Assembly (NCBI GenBank): GCA_035651635.1
Contig: DASRFK010000240.1
Coordinates: forward strand, 16,747 to 80,746
Reading direction: 5' to 3'
Origin: JANXQE01 sp035651635
Lineage (GTDB): Bacteria; Verrucomicrobiota; Verrucomicrobiia; Limisphaerales; UBA8199
DNA length: 64,000 bases
The notes below the pieces were generated by a model, which was given only the letters and a program-made list of their open reading frames with translations, had not been told where the DNA came from and did no database searches. Below, piece by piece: positions 52,795 to 61,968 of this stretch. Numbering within the stretch: the first letter of the stretch is position 1; each line of letters begins with the position of its first letter. Both the position numbers and the translations under genes were made by a program.

Positions 52795-55700
52795 ATGAAA
52801 CTCCCTTTTCGTAGACTCATTGGCGGCCTCGTCCCCTCCCCCGAGGCGCGTCTTTTTTGCGTCGCAGTGCTGCTGGCCCAAGCGCCGGTTTGTCTACGTG
52901 CGACTGGAGTGGTCTCGGCCTGGGGTGCCAATGATTTTTTGCAAGCGCAGGCGCCTCAAGGCTTGGCTGGCGTCGTCGCGATCGCCGCCGGCCAATCCCA
53001 TAGCCTGGCCCTCAAGAGCGATGGGACAGTGCAGGCCTGGGGCCTCAACACCGAGGGCCAAGCCAACGTACCGGCGGACCTGAGCAAAGTCATTGCCATA
53101 GCGGCAGGCTCAAATTATAGCCTCGCGTTGCAGGCAGACGGCACGGTCCGCGGCTGGGGCGCGGCTTGGGCGAACTCCAGCCAGTTGAGCAACGTGTGCG
53201 CCATCGCCGCAGGGTGGACCCACGCTTTGGCCCTGACCTGTCAAGGGAACGTTATTTCCTGGGGCTCACAAAACTCCACGCCCGCCATGGCGACGAACGT
53301 AATCGCCATAGCCGCGGGCAATGGACAAAGTCTGGCCTTGCGCGGCGACGGCACTGTGGTCGCGTGGGGAGACGACAGCTTTGGCAAAGCGGATGTACCT
53401 TCGGGTCTCACCAATGTAGTCGCCATTGCCGCGGGAGCGGATCACAGCTTGGCCCTTACTGGTGAAGGGAGCGTCGTTGGCTGGGGTAAGAATGACAGCG
53501 GCCAGGCGAGAGCGCCGGCGAACCTCGGGCGAGCGGTAGCGATTGCGGCCGGCGGGCAACATAGCCTCGCATTGCAAGCAGACGGGTCTTTGGCAAGCTG
53601 GGGTTCAGACAGCTTCGGTGAGGTGTCAGGCGTACCCAAAGGTGCTGGTTACGTCGGCATCGCGGCGGGCGCTGATCACAGCCTGGCGATCCTAGGAGAT
53701 GGCGGACCGGTAATTGTGCAACCACCCATCAGCCAGACGGTGGCTCACCTGTCGGATGCGACTTTCACGGTGACGGCGTTGGGAATGCAACCGCTGGCCT
53801 ATCAGTGGCAACACACCGGAACAAATCTTCCTGGGGCCACTTCTTCAGCTTTGATCATCCCCGGCGTTCAACCGTTCAACCGCGGTGCGTACACGGTCGT
53901 CGTCACCAACACGCTGAATTCGGTGACGAGCAGTCCGGCAATCCTTACCGTCGGCGGACTTGCCCCGCAGATTATCTCGGCGTTTCAGGATACGACCGTC
54001 AATTGCGGTGACTCTGTTACGTTCCAGGTTCAAGCCAAAGGACCAACCCCGGTCTCCAGGTTGTTTTATCAGTGGGAATTCAAAGGGTTGCCCATTCCCC
54101 AGGCGACGAGCACAAACCTGGTGCTGACCAACATTACTACGGCTCAAGCCGGACAATACACGATCGTTGTCACGAATGCCTTCGGCACGAATACGGCCTC
54201 GGCGATGCTCATCGTTACTCCTGTTCCGCCACAGATCACCAGTCCGTTGGCAGCCTCGGCCACACAAGGCGTGCCCTTCCGGTACACGATTCAGGCGACC
54301 GGCTCGCCAATTTCTTATGAAGCCCTGTACCTTCCCCAAGGTCTGAGCCTCGATCCAATTTCCGGGGTTATTTCCGGGACACCACTCGAGAATGGCCTCT
54401 TTGGTCCGGTGCTGGGCGCAGTCAATACCTGTGCCAAGGGCACCGTTACGCTGATGCTCAACATCGCCTCCGCCGCACCGGTGCTGCGAACGCCGCTCAC
54501 GGCAACCGGTACCGAAGGAGTGGCGCTGACGTTCCAGATCCTCGCCTCCGGCCCTAACCTCAGCTACTCGGCGCAGAACCTGCCGCCCGGGCTCAGCGTG
54601 AATCCGTTGACCGGCGCGATTGGCGGAACGCCACTGCTCGCCGGAGACTATTTTACACCGGTATCGGTCAGCAATGTTTGGGGGAGCGCAACGACAACCG
54701 TTCATTTTACGATCCTGAACCAACAGATTGCCGGGTTGTCGATTGGCAACGTGAACTACAACTACTCCTCGCCTTATCTTCTGGACTTCTCCTTCTCGCT
54801 GTTAGACGACAATGATCCAACGGTTGGCAACGGGATCCTGGCCGATCCACGCGCGTTGCAAGTAACCTGCTTCGAGGACGGCACACCCATCAGCCCTTCC
54901 GAGACCGGGGCCTTTGTGGCGCGAACCAGCACGAAGGTGGTCAAAGCGTACCTGGTGCTGGATTTCACGGAAAGCATCGCCTCGCTTGGCAATGGGGATA
55001 CCAATCATGACGGCATTTCCGATGCCGTCGAGAGCATGGTGAACGGTTCAATCGCTTTTGTGAACCAGCAATCCATCGACACGCAGATTGGGGTCTACGA
55101 GTTTCATCGGGAGGATTTCGATCCCGTCCAGGTGATGAGCCTGACGACGGACAAAGCGGCGGTGAACAACGCGATTGCCGGGATCTGGACGAACTATGTT
55201 CAGGGTTTCCCCTCCGGGTCGCGGTGTTGGGATGCGGCCATGGCCGCCATCAGGAGCATCGGGACATCCAATCGTGACGAACTGCACTACGTAGTGCTTG
55301 TTTCCGATGGCCGGGATGAGTCGAGCACCAATACCGTTGGGACCGTGACGACCGCCGCGGCCAATGCCAACATCCAGATGTTTACCGTCGGCTTCGGCGC
55401 GGAGCTGGATCCCACCCCGCTGCAGACGGTGGCCGCGCAAACCCAAGGCCGCTATTTCCAGGCGCAACACCCCGCGGACATCGAGAGTCAACTCTCGCTC
55501 ATCAGCAAAATGGCGCGTAGTCAATATGTGCTGCGTTGGGCCACTCTCAAACGTTCGGCCACGTTTGCTCCGACCTTCGAGATCAGCTATCAGGGTCTGA
55601 CCGCCGGCTCGCCGACCAATACAATGAATCCCGCCACTACCAACATCGACACGACGGTCGATCCCCCAATCACCAACATCACACCCGGCTTTACCAATAT

Positions 55701-56535
55701 TGTCATTGCGGACTACAACTCACTCACTAATGGCGGACCGGTCCTGGTGGGCTCACTGCGCCTCGTTCCCAACGCTGAAGTGCAGCCGACTGGAGTGGAT
55801 CTGCGGGCTACTTACATCCCTCGCTATATCCGCCAACTGCGGCTGCACTACCGCGCCAATTGGCCGTGCGGCGTCACACTCCAATCCAGCGGGCCTGGTG
55901 AACTGCTCGAAGGCTGGAGCTTAAGCCAAACCAATGATGGAGCCGGGGGAAGCTGGCTGTTGCTGAGCAGTCCATTCCCAGCCGAGCTTACCAACAGTCT
56001 GCCGTTCGCCAGCTTCGGCAAGCTGCTGACGTTCCGCTTCGAGGACCCAATCGATTCCAGTAATGCGTTCAGTGTCCTCGACGTCGACAATAGCCTGTAC
56101 TCGAACACCGGAGGACAAAGTTTTGTCTTTGAGAATACGAATGCCTTTGTGAGCTATTTCCCGGCTTTACCCCACGGCACACCGATTCTTTGGTTGAGAT
56201 CTTATGGATTCACCGGCGACTACACAAATGACGAACTGCTGGACCCGGACAATGATGGTTTGGCGAATTGGCAGGAGTTTCGCGCCAATACCAATCCCAG
56301 AAATGCCGCTTCAGCCTTTCTGGTCAACAGCGTCCAGAGATTTTCCGATGGCCGGTACCAGATTAGTTTCACCACCTCGACCAACCGGCTGTATCGAGTG
56401 GAAGCCTCGAACGATTTGAAGAGCTGGCGCACAGTCCAGGATCAGATCCCCGGGATCAGCACGAACGTGGCTGTTGTGGACAAATCGTATGTCCCCGACG
56501 GCACGAACATTTTTTATCGCGCGGTGGTCTACTAA
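52795..56535 (+). CDS. Giant secreted RCC1 / Ig-like / VWA-domain protein
   Basis: 1246 residues with an N-terminal signal-like segment. Residues ~38-300 are six or so RCC1 repeats ('VVAIAAGQSHSLALKSDGTVQAWG', 'VIAIAAGNGQSLALRGDGTVVAWGDD'), a beta-propeller. Two Ig-like domains follow (AYQWQHTGTNLPGATSS, FYQWEFKGLPIPQATS; ~305-475), then two putative-Ig repeats (YEALYLPQGLSLDPISGVISGTP, YSAQNLPPGLSVNPLTGAIGGTP). A VWA domain (~690-910) has MIDAS-like Asp723-x-Thr725-x-Ser727 (DFTES) rather than DxSxS. A Ca-binding-like DPDNDG motif and a terminal beta domain (VEASNDLKSW) end the protein. Probably a surface adhesin. Confidence 0.85.
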   Translation: MKLPFRRLIGGLVPSPEARLFCVAVLLAQAPVCLRATGVVSAWGANDFLQAQAPQGLAGVVAIAAGQSHSLALKSDGTVQAWGLNTEGQANVPADLSKVIAIAAGSNYSLALQADGTVRGWGAAWANSSQLSNVCAIAAGWTHALALTCQGNVISWGSQNSTPAMATNVIAIAAGNGQSLALRGDGTVVAWGDDSFGKADVPSGLTNVVAIAAGADHSLALTGEGSVVGWGKNDSGQARAPANLGRAVAIAAGGQHSLALQADGSLASWGSDSFGEVSGVPKGAGYVGIAAGADHSLAILGDGGPVIVQPPISQTVAHLSDATFTVTALGMQPLAYQWQHTGTNLPGATSSALIIPGVQPFNRGAYTVVVTNTLNSVTSSPAILTVGGLAPQIISAFQDTTVNCGDSVTFQVQAKGPTPVSRLFYQWEFKGLPIPQATSTNLVLTNITTAQAGQYTIVVTNAFGTNTASAMLIVTPVPPQITSPLAASATQGVPFRYTIQATGSPISYEALYLPQGLSLDPISGVISGTPLENGLFGPVLGAVNTCAKGTVTLMLNIASAAPVLRTPLTATGTEGVALTFQILASGPNLSYSAQNLPPGLSVNPLTGAIGGTPLLAGDYFTPVSVSNVWGSATTTVHFTILNQQIAGLSIGNVNYNYSSPYLLDFSFSLLDDNDPTVGNGILADPRALQVTCFEDGTPISPSETGAFVARTSTKVVKAYLVLDFTESIASLGNGDTNHDGISDAVESMVNGSIAFVNQQSIDTQIGVYEFHREDFDPVQVMSLTTDKAAVNNAIAGIWTNYVQGFPSGSRCWDAAMAAIRSIGTSNRDELHYVVLVSDGRDESSTNTVGTVTTAAANANIQMFTVGFGAELDPTPLQTVAAQTQGRYFQAQHPADIESQLSLISKMARSQYVLRWATLKRSATFAPTFEISYQGLTAGSPTNTMNPATTNIDTTVDPPITNITPGFTNIVIADYNSLTNGGPVLVGSLRLVPNAEVQPTGVDLRATYIPRYIRQLRLHYRANWPCGVTLQSSGPGELLEGWSLSQTNDGAGGSWLLLSSPFPAELTNSLPFASFGKLLTFRFEDPIDSSNAFSVLDVDNSLYSNTGGQSFVFENTNAFVSYFPALPHGTPILWLRSYGFTGDYTNDELLDPDNDGLANWQEFRANTNPRNAASAFLVNSVQRFSDGRYQISFTTSTNRLYRVEASNDLKSWRTVQDQIPGISTNVAVVDKSYVPDGTNIFYRAVVY

Positions 56536-56567
56536 GCTGTCTGGAGGGTCGCTAACTAACTCCCCCC

Positions 56568-56701
56568 AAATCCGAAACTCGAAATCCGAAGGCCGAAAGA
56601 AACCCGAAACCCGAATCGAAGCGCTGCCGTGGGCTCCGGTCCTTTTTTCCGCTTTCGGTTTTCGGCCTTCTTTCGGGCTTCGGCCTTCGGATTTCGGATT
56701 T
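56568..56701. repeat. Imperfect long inverted repeat (CCGAAAxCCGAAGG type)
   Basis: Left arm 56568-56615 (CCGAAA/CCGAAGG words) and right arm 56653-56701 (TTCGGCCTTC, TTCGGATTTC words) are imperfect inverted copies around a 37-nt loop. It lies between the convergent RCC1/VWA and Nif3-like genes. I recall similar A/G- and C/T-rich palindromes as dispersed repeats in verrucomicrobial genomes. Likely a folded 3' end or REP-like element. Confidence 0.6.
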
Positions 56702-56768
56702 TAAGCGCAAATAAGGGGGACCACGGTGCTACGATAACGTCGGGCGCTCATTCTTGCGTTGCACCTGC

Positions 56769-57530
56769 CTAAAGGCCGGTGGGATGATCGATAAAGACCC
56801 ACGGGATTTTGAACCGAGCGGAAAGGTGAGCGGCCAGGGCTTTTACCCCAAAAGTCTCGGTCGCGTAGTGGCCGCCATAAATCACGTTAAGCCCAAGCTC
56901 CTCAGCCAACGCATAGGTCCAATGCGGCCCTTCCCCAGTAATGAAAGTATCAATCCCCTCTGCCGCCGCTCGTTTCACATCTCCCCCGGCTCCGCCGGTA
57001 ACTACGCCGATGCGCCGGCAAATCTCCGGGCCGCCGGGGATCAGTCGCGGCGGTCCACCCGTGGCTCGACCGACTGCGGCCACCAGGTTCTCCCGGGCGA
57101 TTGCTTTTAGAGCGCGGAAACCGATTGGTTGGCCGTGTGAGACGAAGAAAGGACGCAGCTTTTTCAAGCCCAGCGCCGAACAGAGCAACGCGTTATTACC
57201 CAGCTCCGGGTGCGCGTCCAAAGGCAGATGTGAGCTGTACACCGCCAGGTTACCTTCGAGCAACGTCCGCACGAGCTGATACCGCTTCCCGGTCCATGGA
57301 TGAGCCGGTCCCCAGAAGAGTCCGTGGTGAACCAATAACAGATCGGCGTTGGACTTTGCCGCGAGCCTGACGGTAGCCAGGCTGGCGTCAACGGCCGCCG
57401 CAATGCGAGAAACCCGCCCGCCGTTTTCGACCTGCAATCCATTGGCGGCGCCCTCGTAATCCTCGATCTCCGAAATCCGCAACAGTTTGTCACAATACGA
57501 GGCGATTTGGCTTAAAGCGGCCGATGGCAT
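56769..57530 (-). CDS. Nif3-like dinuclear metal-centre protein
   Basis: 253 residues from ATG 57530 (MPSAALSQIASYCDKLLRI); a start at 57548 adds six residues. NIF3/DUF34 motifs are visible: DYEGAANGLQVEN, IAAAVDASLATVRLAAKSNADLLLVHHGLFWG (His ligands), YSSHLPLDAHPELGNNALLC and GGHYATETFGVKALAAHLSARF. Family members bind two metals and have been linked to GTP cyclohydrolase I-like folds, but the true reaction is not settled. It is divergent from speA with 150 nt between. Confidence 0.88.
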   Translation of the reverse strand: MPSAALSQIASYCDKLLRISEIEDYEGAANGLQVENGGRVSRIAAAVDASLATVRLAAKSNADLLLVHHGLFWGPAHPWTGKRYQLVRTLLEGNLAVYSSHLPLDAHPELGNNALLCSALGLKKLRPFFVSHGQPIGFRALKAIARENLVAAVGRATGGPPRLIPGGPEICRRIGVVTGGAGGDVKRAAAEGIDTFITGEGPHWTYALAEELGLNVIYGGHYATETFGVKALAAHLSARFKIPWVFIDHPTGL

Positions 57531-57680
57531 GCGCAGAACAAAACACAAATCGCAACGCGGGCAAGTCGAAACGAAAAGTTATTCACAGTCTGTTCACAGC
57601 CCAATGTGAAGAATTTTGATCGCATGTGTTGAATTCCGTCCCCATCCTTTTATAGTGCGGTTCGATTTGTCGTAATCGAA

Positions 57681-59621
57681 ATGAGCAATTCTAGTGAGGC
57701 GAGCGACCACTGGGATATCCAGCAGGCGCGAAATCTGTACAGCATTCAAAGATGGGGAGCCGGCTATTTCGATATTAGCGATAACGGCCGGGTCATTGCC
57801 AAGCCTCAGCGTGAGGCGGGGGCGGCGGTTGATCTCACCGATGTAATTGAAGAGGCGAAGGCGCGCGGGCTCAAATTCCCATTACTCATCCGGTTCCAGG
57901 ACATCCTTCGTCACCGGGTCGAGTCGGTGAACCTGGCCTTCCGCAACGCGATCTCCGAGTTTAATTACCAGGGCAAATATCGCGGCGTCTTTCCGATCAA
58001 GGTTAACCAACTACGCGAGGTGGTTGAAGAAATCCTGGATGCGGGCAAGCCTTATGATTTCGGTTTGGAGGTTGGGAGCAAGCCTGAGCTTTTTGCCGGG
58101 CTGGCGCTGCAGAATCAGATTGGCAGTCTGATCGTGTGCAACGGTTACAAAGACGCCGCCTTCGTGCGGATGGCGTTGTTGGGAACCAAACTTGGGCGCA
58201 AAGTGATCATGGTCGTCGAGAAACTCGAGGAGTTGCGCCAAATCATTGCGGTGTCCAAACAACTGGGCGTCGAGGCCATCCTGGGCATGCGCGTGCGGTT
58301 GCTGAGCAAAGGCGGCGGCAAGTGGGCCGAAAGCGCCGGCGAGAACGCCAAGTTCGGCCTGACCACCGGCGAATTGCTCATTGCCGCGGAGATGCTCAAG
58401 AGTGAAGGTCTAGCCCATTGCTTCAAGCTACTGCATTTCCACATCGGTTCACAGGTGCCGGACATCTTGATCGTCAAACGGGCGGTGCAGGAGGCGGCGC
58501 GGTTTTATGCCAAGTTGCAGAAGATGGGGTTCCCGATTGAGTTTCTCGACGTCGGCGGCGGTTTGGGGGTGGACTATGATGGGAGTCGATCCGCCTTCGA
58601 TAGCTCGACCAACTACACGCTGCAGGAATACGCCAACGACATCGTTTATTACATTGCCGACGTGTGCAATGCCGAGAAGGTGCCGCACCCGGATATTATC
58701 AGCGAAAGCGGCCGCGCCGTCGTTGCCCACCATAGCGTGCTGATTGTCGAGGTGTTTGGCTCCATCGCCAAAATCCGGTCCGGGGATTATTTTCAATATG
58801 GCGAAAACGAGCACGCGCTGGTCAAAGAGCTGCTGGACATCCGGAAGAACCTGCCCAAGCTCAACAAACTGGAGGCATATCACGATGCCCTGGAACGGCG
58901 GGAAGACGCGCAGCACATGTTCACCCTGGGGATGCTGGATTTGCCCGAGAAGGCAAAAATCGAGCATCTGTATTGGGAAATCGGCCGGCAAGTGGTCGAT
59001 AGTTACCGTGGCCAGGCATACGTGCCGGAGGAAATTCGCAAGCTGGAAGACAGCCTGAGCGACCAGTACTTGTGCAATTTCTCCGTCTTTCAGTCGCTCC
59101 TGGATCATTGGGCGCTGGGTCAACTGTTTCCCATCATGCCGGTCAGCCGGCTCAACGAACGGCCCACCCGCGAAGCCACCTTGGTCGACATCACCTGCGA
59201 TTCGGATGGCCAGGTCAATAAGTTCATCGACCTGCGGGATGTGCGCGATACTTTGTCGTTGCACCCCTTGAACACCAATGGCAATGGCCTGCCCGAGCCG
59301 TATTACCTTGGCTTTTTCCTGATGGGCGCCTATCAGGACATTATGGGCGACCTGCACAACCTGTTTGGTCGGGTGAATGAAGTTCACGTGTTTCTGGACC
59401 CAGATGAGCCGGCTGGCTACTACGTCGAAGAAATCATCGAAGGCACCACCATCGTGCAGGCGCTCGACTCGGTGCAGTACGACGAGAAAGAGCTCAAACG
59501 CCAAATGAAGGCGCAAATCGACGAAGCGATCAAATCAGACCGGATGAAACCCTCGGAAGCGATGCGCCTGCTCGACGATTACGAACGGGGCTTGCGGGAA
59601 TACACCTATTTGAGTTTCTGA
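57681..59621 (+). CDS. speA: Biosynthetic arginine decarboxylase
   Basis: 646 residues of the fold-III PLP decarboxylase type; makes agmatine for polyamines. Lys107 in GVFPIKVNQLREVVEEI is the PLP lysine. Other signatures: KYRGVFPIKVNQ, LHFHIGSQVPD, FLDVGGGLGVDYDG, and ISESGRAVVAHHSVLIVEV. The C-terminal part (LVDITCDSDGQVNKFID, GEPYYLGFFLMGAYQDIMGD-like GLPEPYYLGFFLMGAYQDIMGDLHNLFGRVNEVHVF) fits SpeA. The start ATG has no strong ribosome site. The following membrane-protein gene lies 30 nt downstream. Confidence 0.93.
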   Translation: MSNSSEASDHWDIQQARNLYSIQRWGAGYFDISDNGRVIAKPQREAGAAVDLTDVIEEAKARGLKFPLLIRFQDILRHRVESVNLAFRNAISEFNYQGKYRGVFPIKVNQLREVVEEILDAGKPYDFGLEVGSKPELFAGLALQNQIGSLIVCNGYKDAAFVRMALLGTKLGRKVIMVVEKLEELRQIIAVSKQLGVEAILGMRVRLLSKGGGKWAESAGENAKFGLTTGELLIAAEMLKSEGLAHCFKLLHFHIGSQVPDILIVKRAVQEAARFYAKLQKMGFPIEFLDVGGGLGVDYDGSRSAFDSSTNYTLQEYANDIVYYIADVCNAEKVPHPDIISESGRAVVAHHSVLIVEVFGSIAKIRSGDYFQYGENEHALVKELLDIRKNLPKLNKLEAYHDALERREDAQHMFTLGMLDLPEKAKIEHLYWEIGRQVVDSYRGQAYVPEEIRKLEDSLSDQYLCNFSVFQSLLDHWALGQLFPIMPVSRLNERPTREATLVDITCDSDGQVNKFIDLRDVRDTLSLHPLNTNGNGLPEPYYLGFFLMGAYQDIMGDLHNLFGRVNEVHVFLDPDEPAGYYVEEIIEGTTIVQALDSVQYDEKELKRQMKAQIDEAIKSDRMKPSEAMRLLDDYERGLREYTYLSF

Positions 59622-59651
59622 GCTTCGAGAAGGAGAGAGTGGCAACTGCGC

Positions 59652-60401
59652 GTGCAAACAGGGATTCATCGCCCAAGGTCCTCGAGCATGTACGCGGCGG
59701 CTAGTGTCATGCCTGAGGTGCCGCCCAAGCCGGAACTGATGCGCGCTCTGGGGCGGCTGGTACGGGGTCTTTCCGCGCTGTTCTGGGGCCTGCCGGCGGC
59801 ATTGGTGGTCTGCTTTCATACCGCCCGGGCGGACTCATTCAAGAGCTTCGGCATTTTGCCTCCGGTGCTCGTCACGGGCCTGCTCTACTATGGAGTCTGG
59901 CAAATGACGGCATTCCAGAAACAAGAGCGGGTGTGGCGCCGCGCGCTGGATCGGGCGCTCTGGTTGAGCATGATCAATTTGGGATTGAGCCCCTTTCTGT
60001 TCTGGTGGAACAAGCTTCCCGCGAACACATTCTTTGCGATCATGGTGGTGCTGATGATCGTCGCTGGCTTGCTTTTCCTGGGCAGTCTCAATGCCGTGCT
60101 GCGGCGGCTGGGAGACATGCTCCCGGATGAAGCCCTTCGCCTGGAAACGCGTCAATTCACGGCGTTAAATCTGAACCTGATCTGGGCCACTTTCCTGTTA
60201 TGCGCCCTGTATCTGGGCCTGGCCCAACTGCGCTCGCCGCCGTTGTACTTGCAGGCTGTCCTCATCGTCCTGGACCGCGGCAGCTTTTGGTTTCTGGTCC
60301 TGCTGGTCCTCCTGCCCCTGGCCATGACCATGGCCTTGCTCTGGAAAACCAAGGAAGTCATCCTCGATAATGTCTTCGGGACCAGCCCAAGGCAGGAATA
60401 A
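59652..60401 (+). CDS. Unknown polytopic membrane protein
   Basis: 249 residues from GTG 59652 (GGAGAG 13 nt upstream); ATG at 59688 or 59709 (MPEVPPKPELMRALGRLVRG) are equally possible and the first 20 residues look non-functional. About five to six hydrophobic segments: ALFWGLPAALVVC, GILPPVLVTGLLYYGV, WLSMINLGLSPFLFWW, FFAIMVVLMIVAGLLFLGSL, LNLIWATFLLCALYL and FWFLVLLVLLPLAMTMALLW. I do not recognise the family. Convergent with the YdcF gene; an inverted repeat lies between them. Confidence 0.65.
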   Translation: MQTGIHRPRSSSMYAAASVMPEVPPKPELMRALGRLVRGLSALFWGLPAALVVCFHTARADSFKSFGILPPVLVTGLLYYGVWQMTAFQKQERVWRRALDRALWLSMINLGLSPFLFWWNKLPANTFFAIMVVLMIVAGLLFLGSLNAVLRRLGDMLPDEALRLETRQFTALNLNLIWATFLLCALYLGLAQLRSPPLYLQAVLIVLDRGSFWFLVLLVLLPLAMTMALLWKTKEVILDNVFGTSPRQE

Positions 60402-60410
60402 GCTGCGAGT

Positions 60411-60500
60411 CGTTAAAGCGCTAAAAGGTTAAAACGTTAAAACCGAATGACTCTTCAACGTTTTAACGTTTTTAACGCTTCAACGCTTTTTAGCGTCTAA
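60411..60500. repeat. AT-rich inverted repeat (GTTAAAACG type)
   Basis: Left arm (GTTAAAACGTTAAAACC) and right arm (CAACGTTTTAACGTTTTT, ACGCTTTTTAGCG) form a long imperfect palindrome between the convergent membrane-protein and YdcF genes. The TTTTAACG runs could serve as a bidirectional transcript end. Confidence 0.6.
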
Positions 60501-60506
60501 ACCCAC

Positions 60507-61247
60507 TCAAGAACCTTTCGGCGGCGAGAAAACAAACCGCGCGTAGAAGTAAGCCACCCCCTCGCCGATCACGTTTCTCACTCCAGCGCTGTAGCGCCAC
60601 CAATGAGCTTCATCATAATCTTTGGGAGGAATCGAGGTTACACCGATGATTACGTCCTTGCCCATCGCTTTTTGGAAAAGCAAGCGCGAGCGCCGGCAAT
60701 GCGGCCCATCGGAAACCAGGTGAATTCGTTGTGGTCGGATGTCGTGTGCGAGCAGCCATTTCTTGAGCGCCACCGCCGAGTTGTAGGTTCGGTCCTGCCG
60801 CACCTGGGGGGCAGGCACCGCTTGAACCACGTTGCTGTCCAACCCGAGCTTGATCAGCGTGGCGGCGCCGAGTTCCGCATAAGTCTTATAGCCTACCAGA
60901 AAACTCCCATACTCGATCGGCCCACCGGTAACATAGATCTTCGGGTACTGGTCGCGCGCAAATTCTTTGGCCGCGAGTGCCAGGCCGTAATCGGGCGTCC
61001 AGCCTTCCACGACCAGCAAGCCATCGGAAATCGGCTCGTTAACCGCCAGGAAAGGATGCAGATAACGCACGACCATTACCGAAACAAACAAAACCGCCAC
61101 CAGGAACAAGAACCACGCTCGCCAGGTAGGCACCCAGCAGGATCGGCGGCGCAGCAGACCCCAAAGCCGCTTTTGGTCACTCGCAACAGCTTGCCCGCGC
61201 GGAGTGCCTTCTGTGCGGCTTGGGTCTTTGGCGATTCGGTCGTCCAA
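60507..61247 (-). CDS. YdcF/SanA/ElyC-family (DUF218) membrane-anchored protein
   Basis: 246 residues. A cytoplasmic basic segment precedes one helix (WFLFLVAVLFVSVMVVRY) and the DUF218 domain: GLLVVEGWTPDYGLALAAKEF, YPKIYVTGGPIEYG, NSAVALKKWLLAHDI, IHLVSDGPHCRRSRLLFQKAMG. The family is tied to envelope polysaccharide or vancomycin-sensitivity functions in E. coli (SanA, ElyC). The reaction here is unknown. The next gene on the same strand, downstream of the FmdB gene start, lies 11 nt away in the divergent direction... the FmdB gene stop at 61259 precedes it by 11 nt, so it may be co-transcribed. Confidence 0.82.
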   Translation of the reverse strand: MDDRIAKDPSRTEGTPRGQAVASDQKRLWGLLRRRSCWVPTWRAWFLFLVAVLFVSVMVVRYLHPFLAVNEPISDGLLVVEGWTPDYGLALAAKEFARDQYPKIYVTGGPIEYGSFLVGYKTYAELGAATLIKLGLDSNVVQAVPAPQVRQDRTYNSAVALKKWLLAHDIRPQRIHLVSDGPHCRRSRLLFQKAMGKDVIIGVTSIPPKDYDEAHWWRYSAGVRNVIGEGVAYFYARFVFSPPKGS

Positions 61248-61258
61248 GAGACACGAAC

Positions 61259-61762
61259 TTAATAATCGTACAGCCCGCTGTCATGGGCATAACCACCACC
61301 GCCCGCGCCGCCTTCTTCTCCTCCCATGAAATCGCCCAGCACGTCTCCCATATCTTCTTCGATCTTCTCGGGATCTTCGCCTGCTTCCAACCGTTTGATG
61401 GCAATATCGAGTTCCTTCGGCGCGACGCCTGGCGGCATCAGGTCTTTCATCTTCTTCATCATGTGAGCCATGTGCCGCGGGTTATTCTCGTCCATGTGCT
61501 CCATGTCGCGTTCCAACTCCATCATGGCGCGTTCCATGCGTGGATCATCCAGGTCGGGCATCGGAGGCCCCCCCGCCTCGTCCTCCCCGGTTTTGACAGC
61601 CGGTTCTTTGAGGCCCCGGCTCATGGCAAAACGGCTCATTTGTTTCGTCATCCGCTTATTGCCACACTTGGGGCAAGTGGGCAGTCCTTCCGGTTGGATG
61701 CGTTTGGACAGGAAATTGAAAATGACCCGGCACTTCGGACAGGCGTATTCGTAAATCGGCAT
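61259..61762 (-). CDS. FmdB-type zinc-ribbon protein with long acidic Met-rich tail
   Basis: 167 residues from ATG 61762 (MPIYEYACPKCRVIFNFLSKRIQ). The FmdB zinc ribbon has two CxxC pairs: CPKC (8-11) and CPKCGNKRM (about 30-33). The rest is a long charged tail (ERAMMELERDMEHMDE, HMAHMMKKMKDLMPPG) ending in a Gly/acid-rich stretch GEEGGAGGGGYAHDSGLYDY. Most FmdB-family proteins end soon after the ribbon, so the tail is unusual. It is followed 11 nt later by the YdcF gene, and preceded by the Kor genes on the same strand. Confidence 0.8.
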   Translation of the reverse strand: MPIYEYACPKCRVIFNFLSKRIQPEGLPTCPKCGNKRMTKQMSRFAMSRGLKEPAVKTGEDEAGGPPMPDLDDPRMERAMMELERDMEHMDENNPRHMAHMMKKMKDLMPPGVAPKELDIAIKRLEAGEDPEKIEEDMGDVLGDFMGGEEGGAGGGGYAHDSGLYDY

Positions 61763-61840
61763 AGTACAAGCTTCCGCTCTGGCGGACTCCACCGATAGAA
61801 TGCAAGCAGGCCGCCTAACCGTCAAGGGTGGCGACCTATC

Positions 61841-61955
61841 GACCGGTCGAAGCCCAGTCACGGCCGCTGAAGGCGGCCTTCATGCCAAGCCCGGGGCGAA
61901 AGCCCCAGCAACCGACGCCAACCAAATAACATCCTCGGGCATTAGACGACCGGTC
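61841..61955. repeat. Two GNRA-type hairpins bracketed by GACCGGTC palindromes
   Basis: Between korB and the FmdB gene: hairpin 1 at 61862-61878 (GGCCGC, loop TGAAG, GCGGCC) and hairpin 2 at 61893-61906 (GGGGC, loop GAAA, GCCCC). The 8-bp palindrome GACCGGTC lies at 61841-61848 and 61948-61955, one on each side. Could be a transcript end for the kor operon or a dispersed repeat. Confidence 0.55.
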
Positions 61956-61968
61956 GAGGCTGTTCCCC

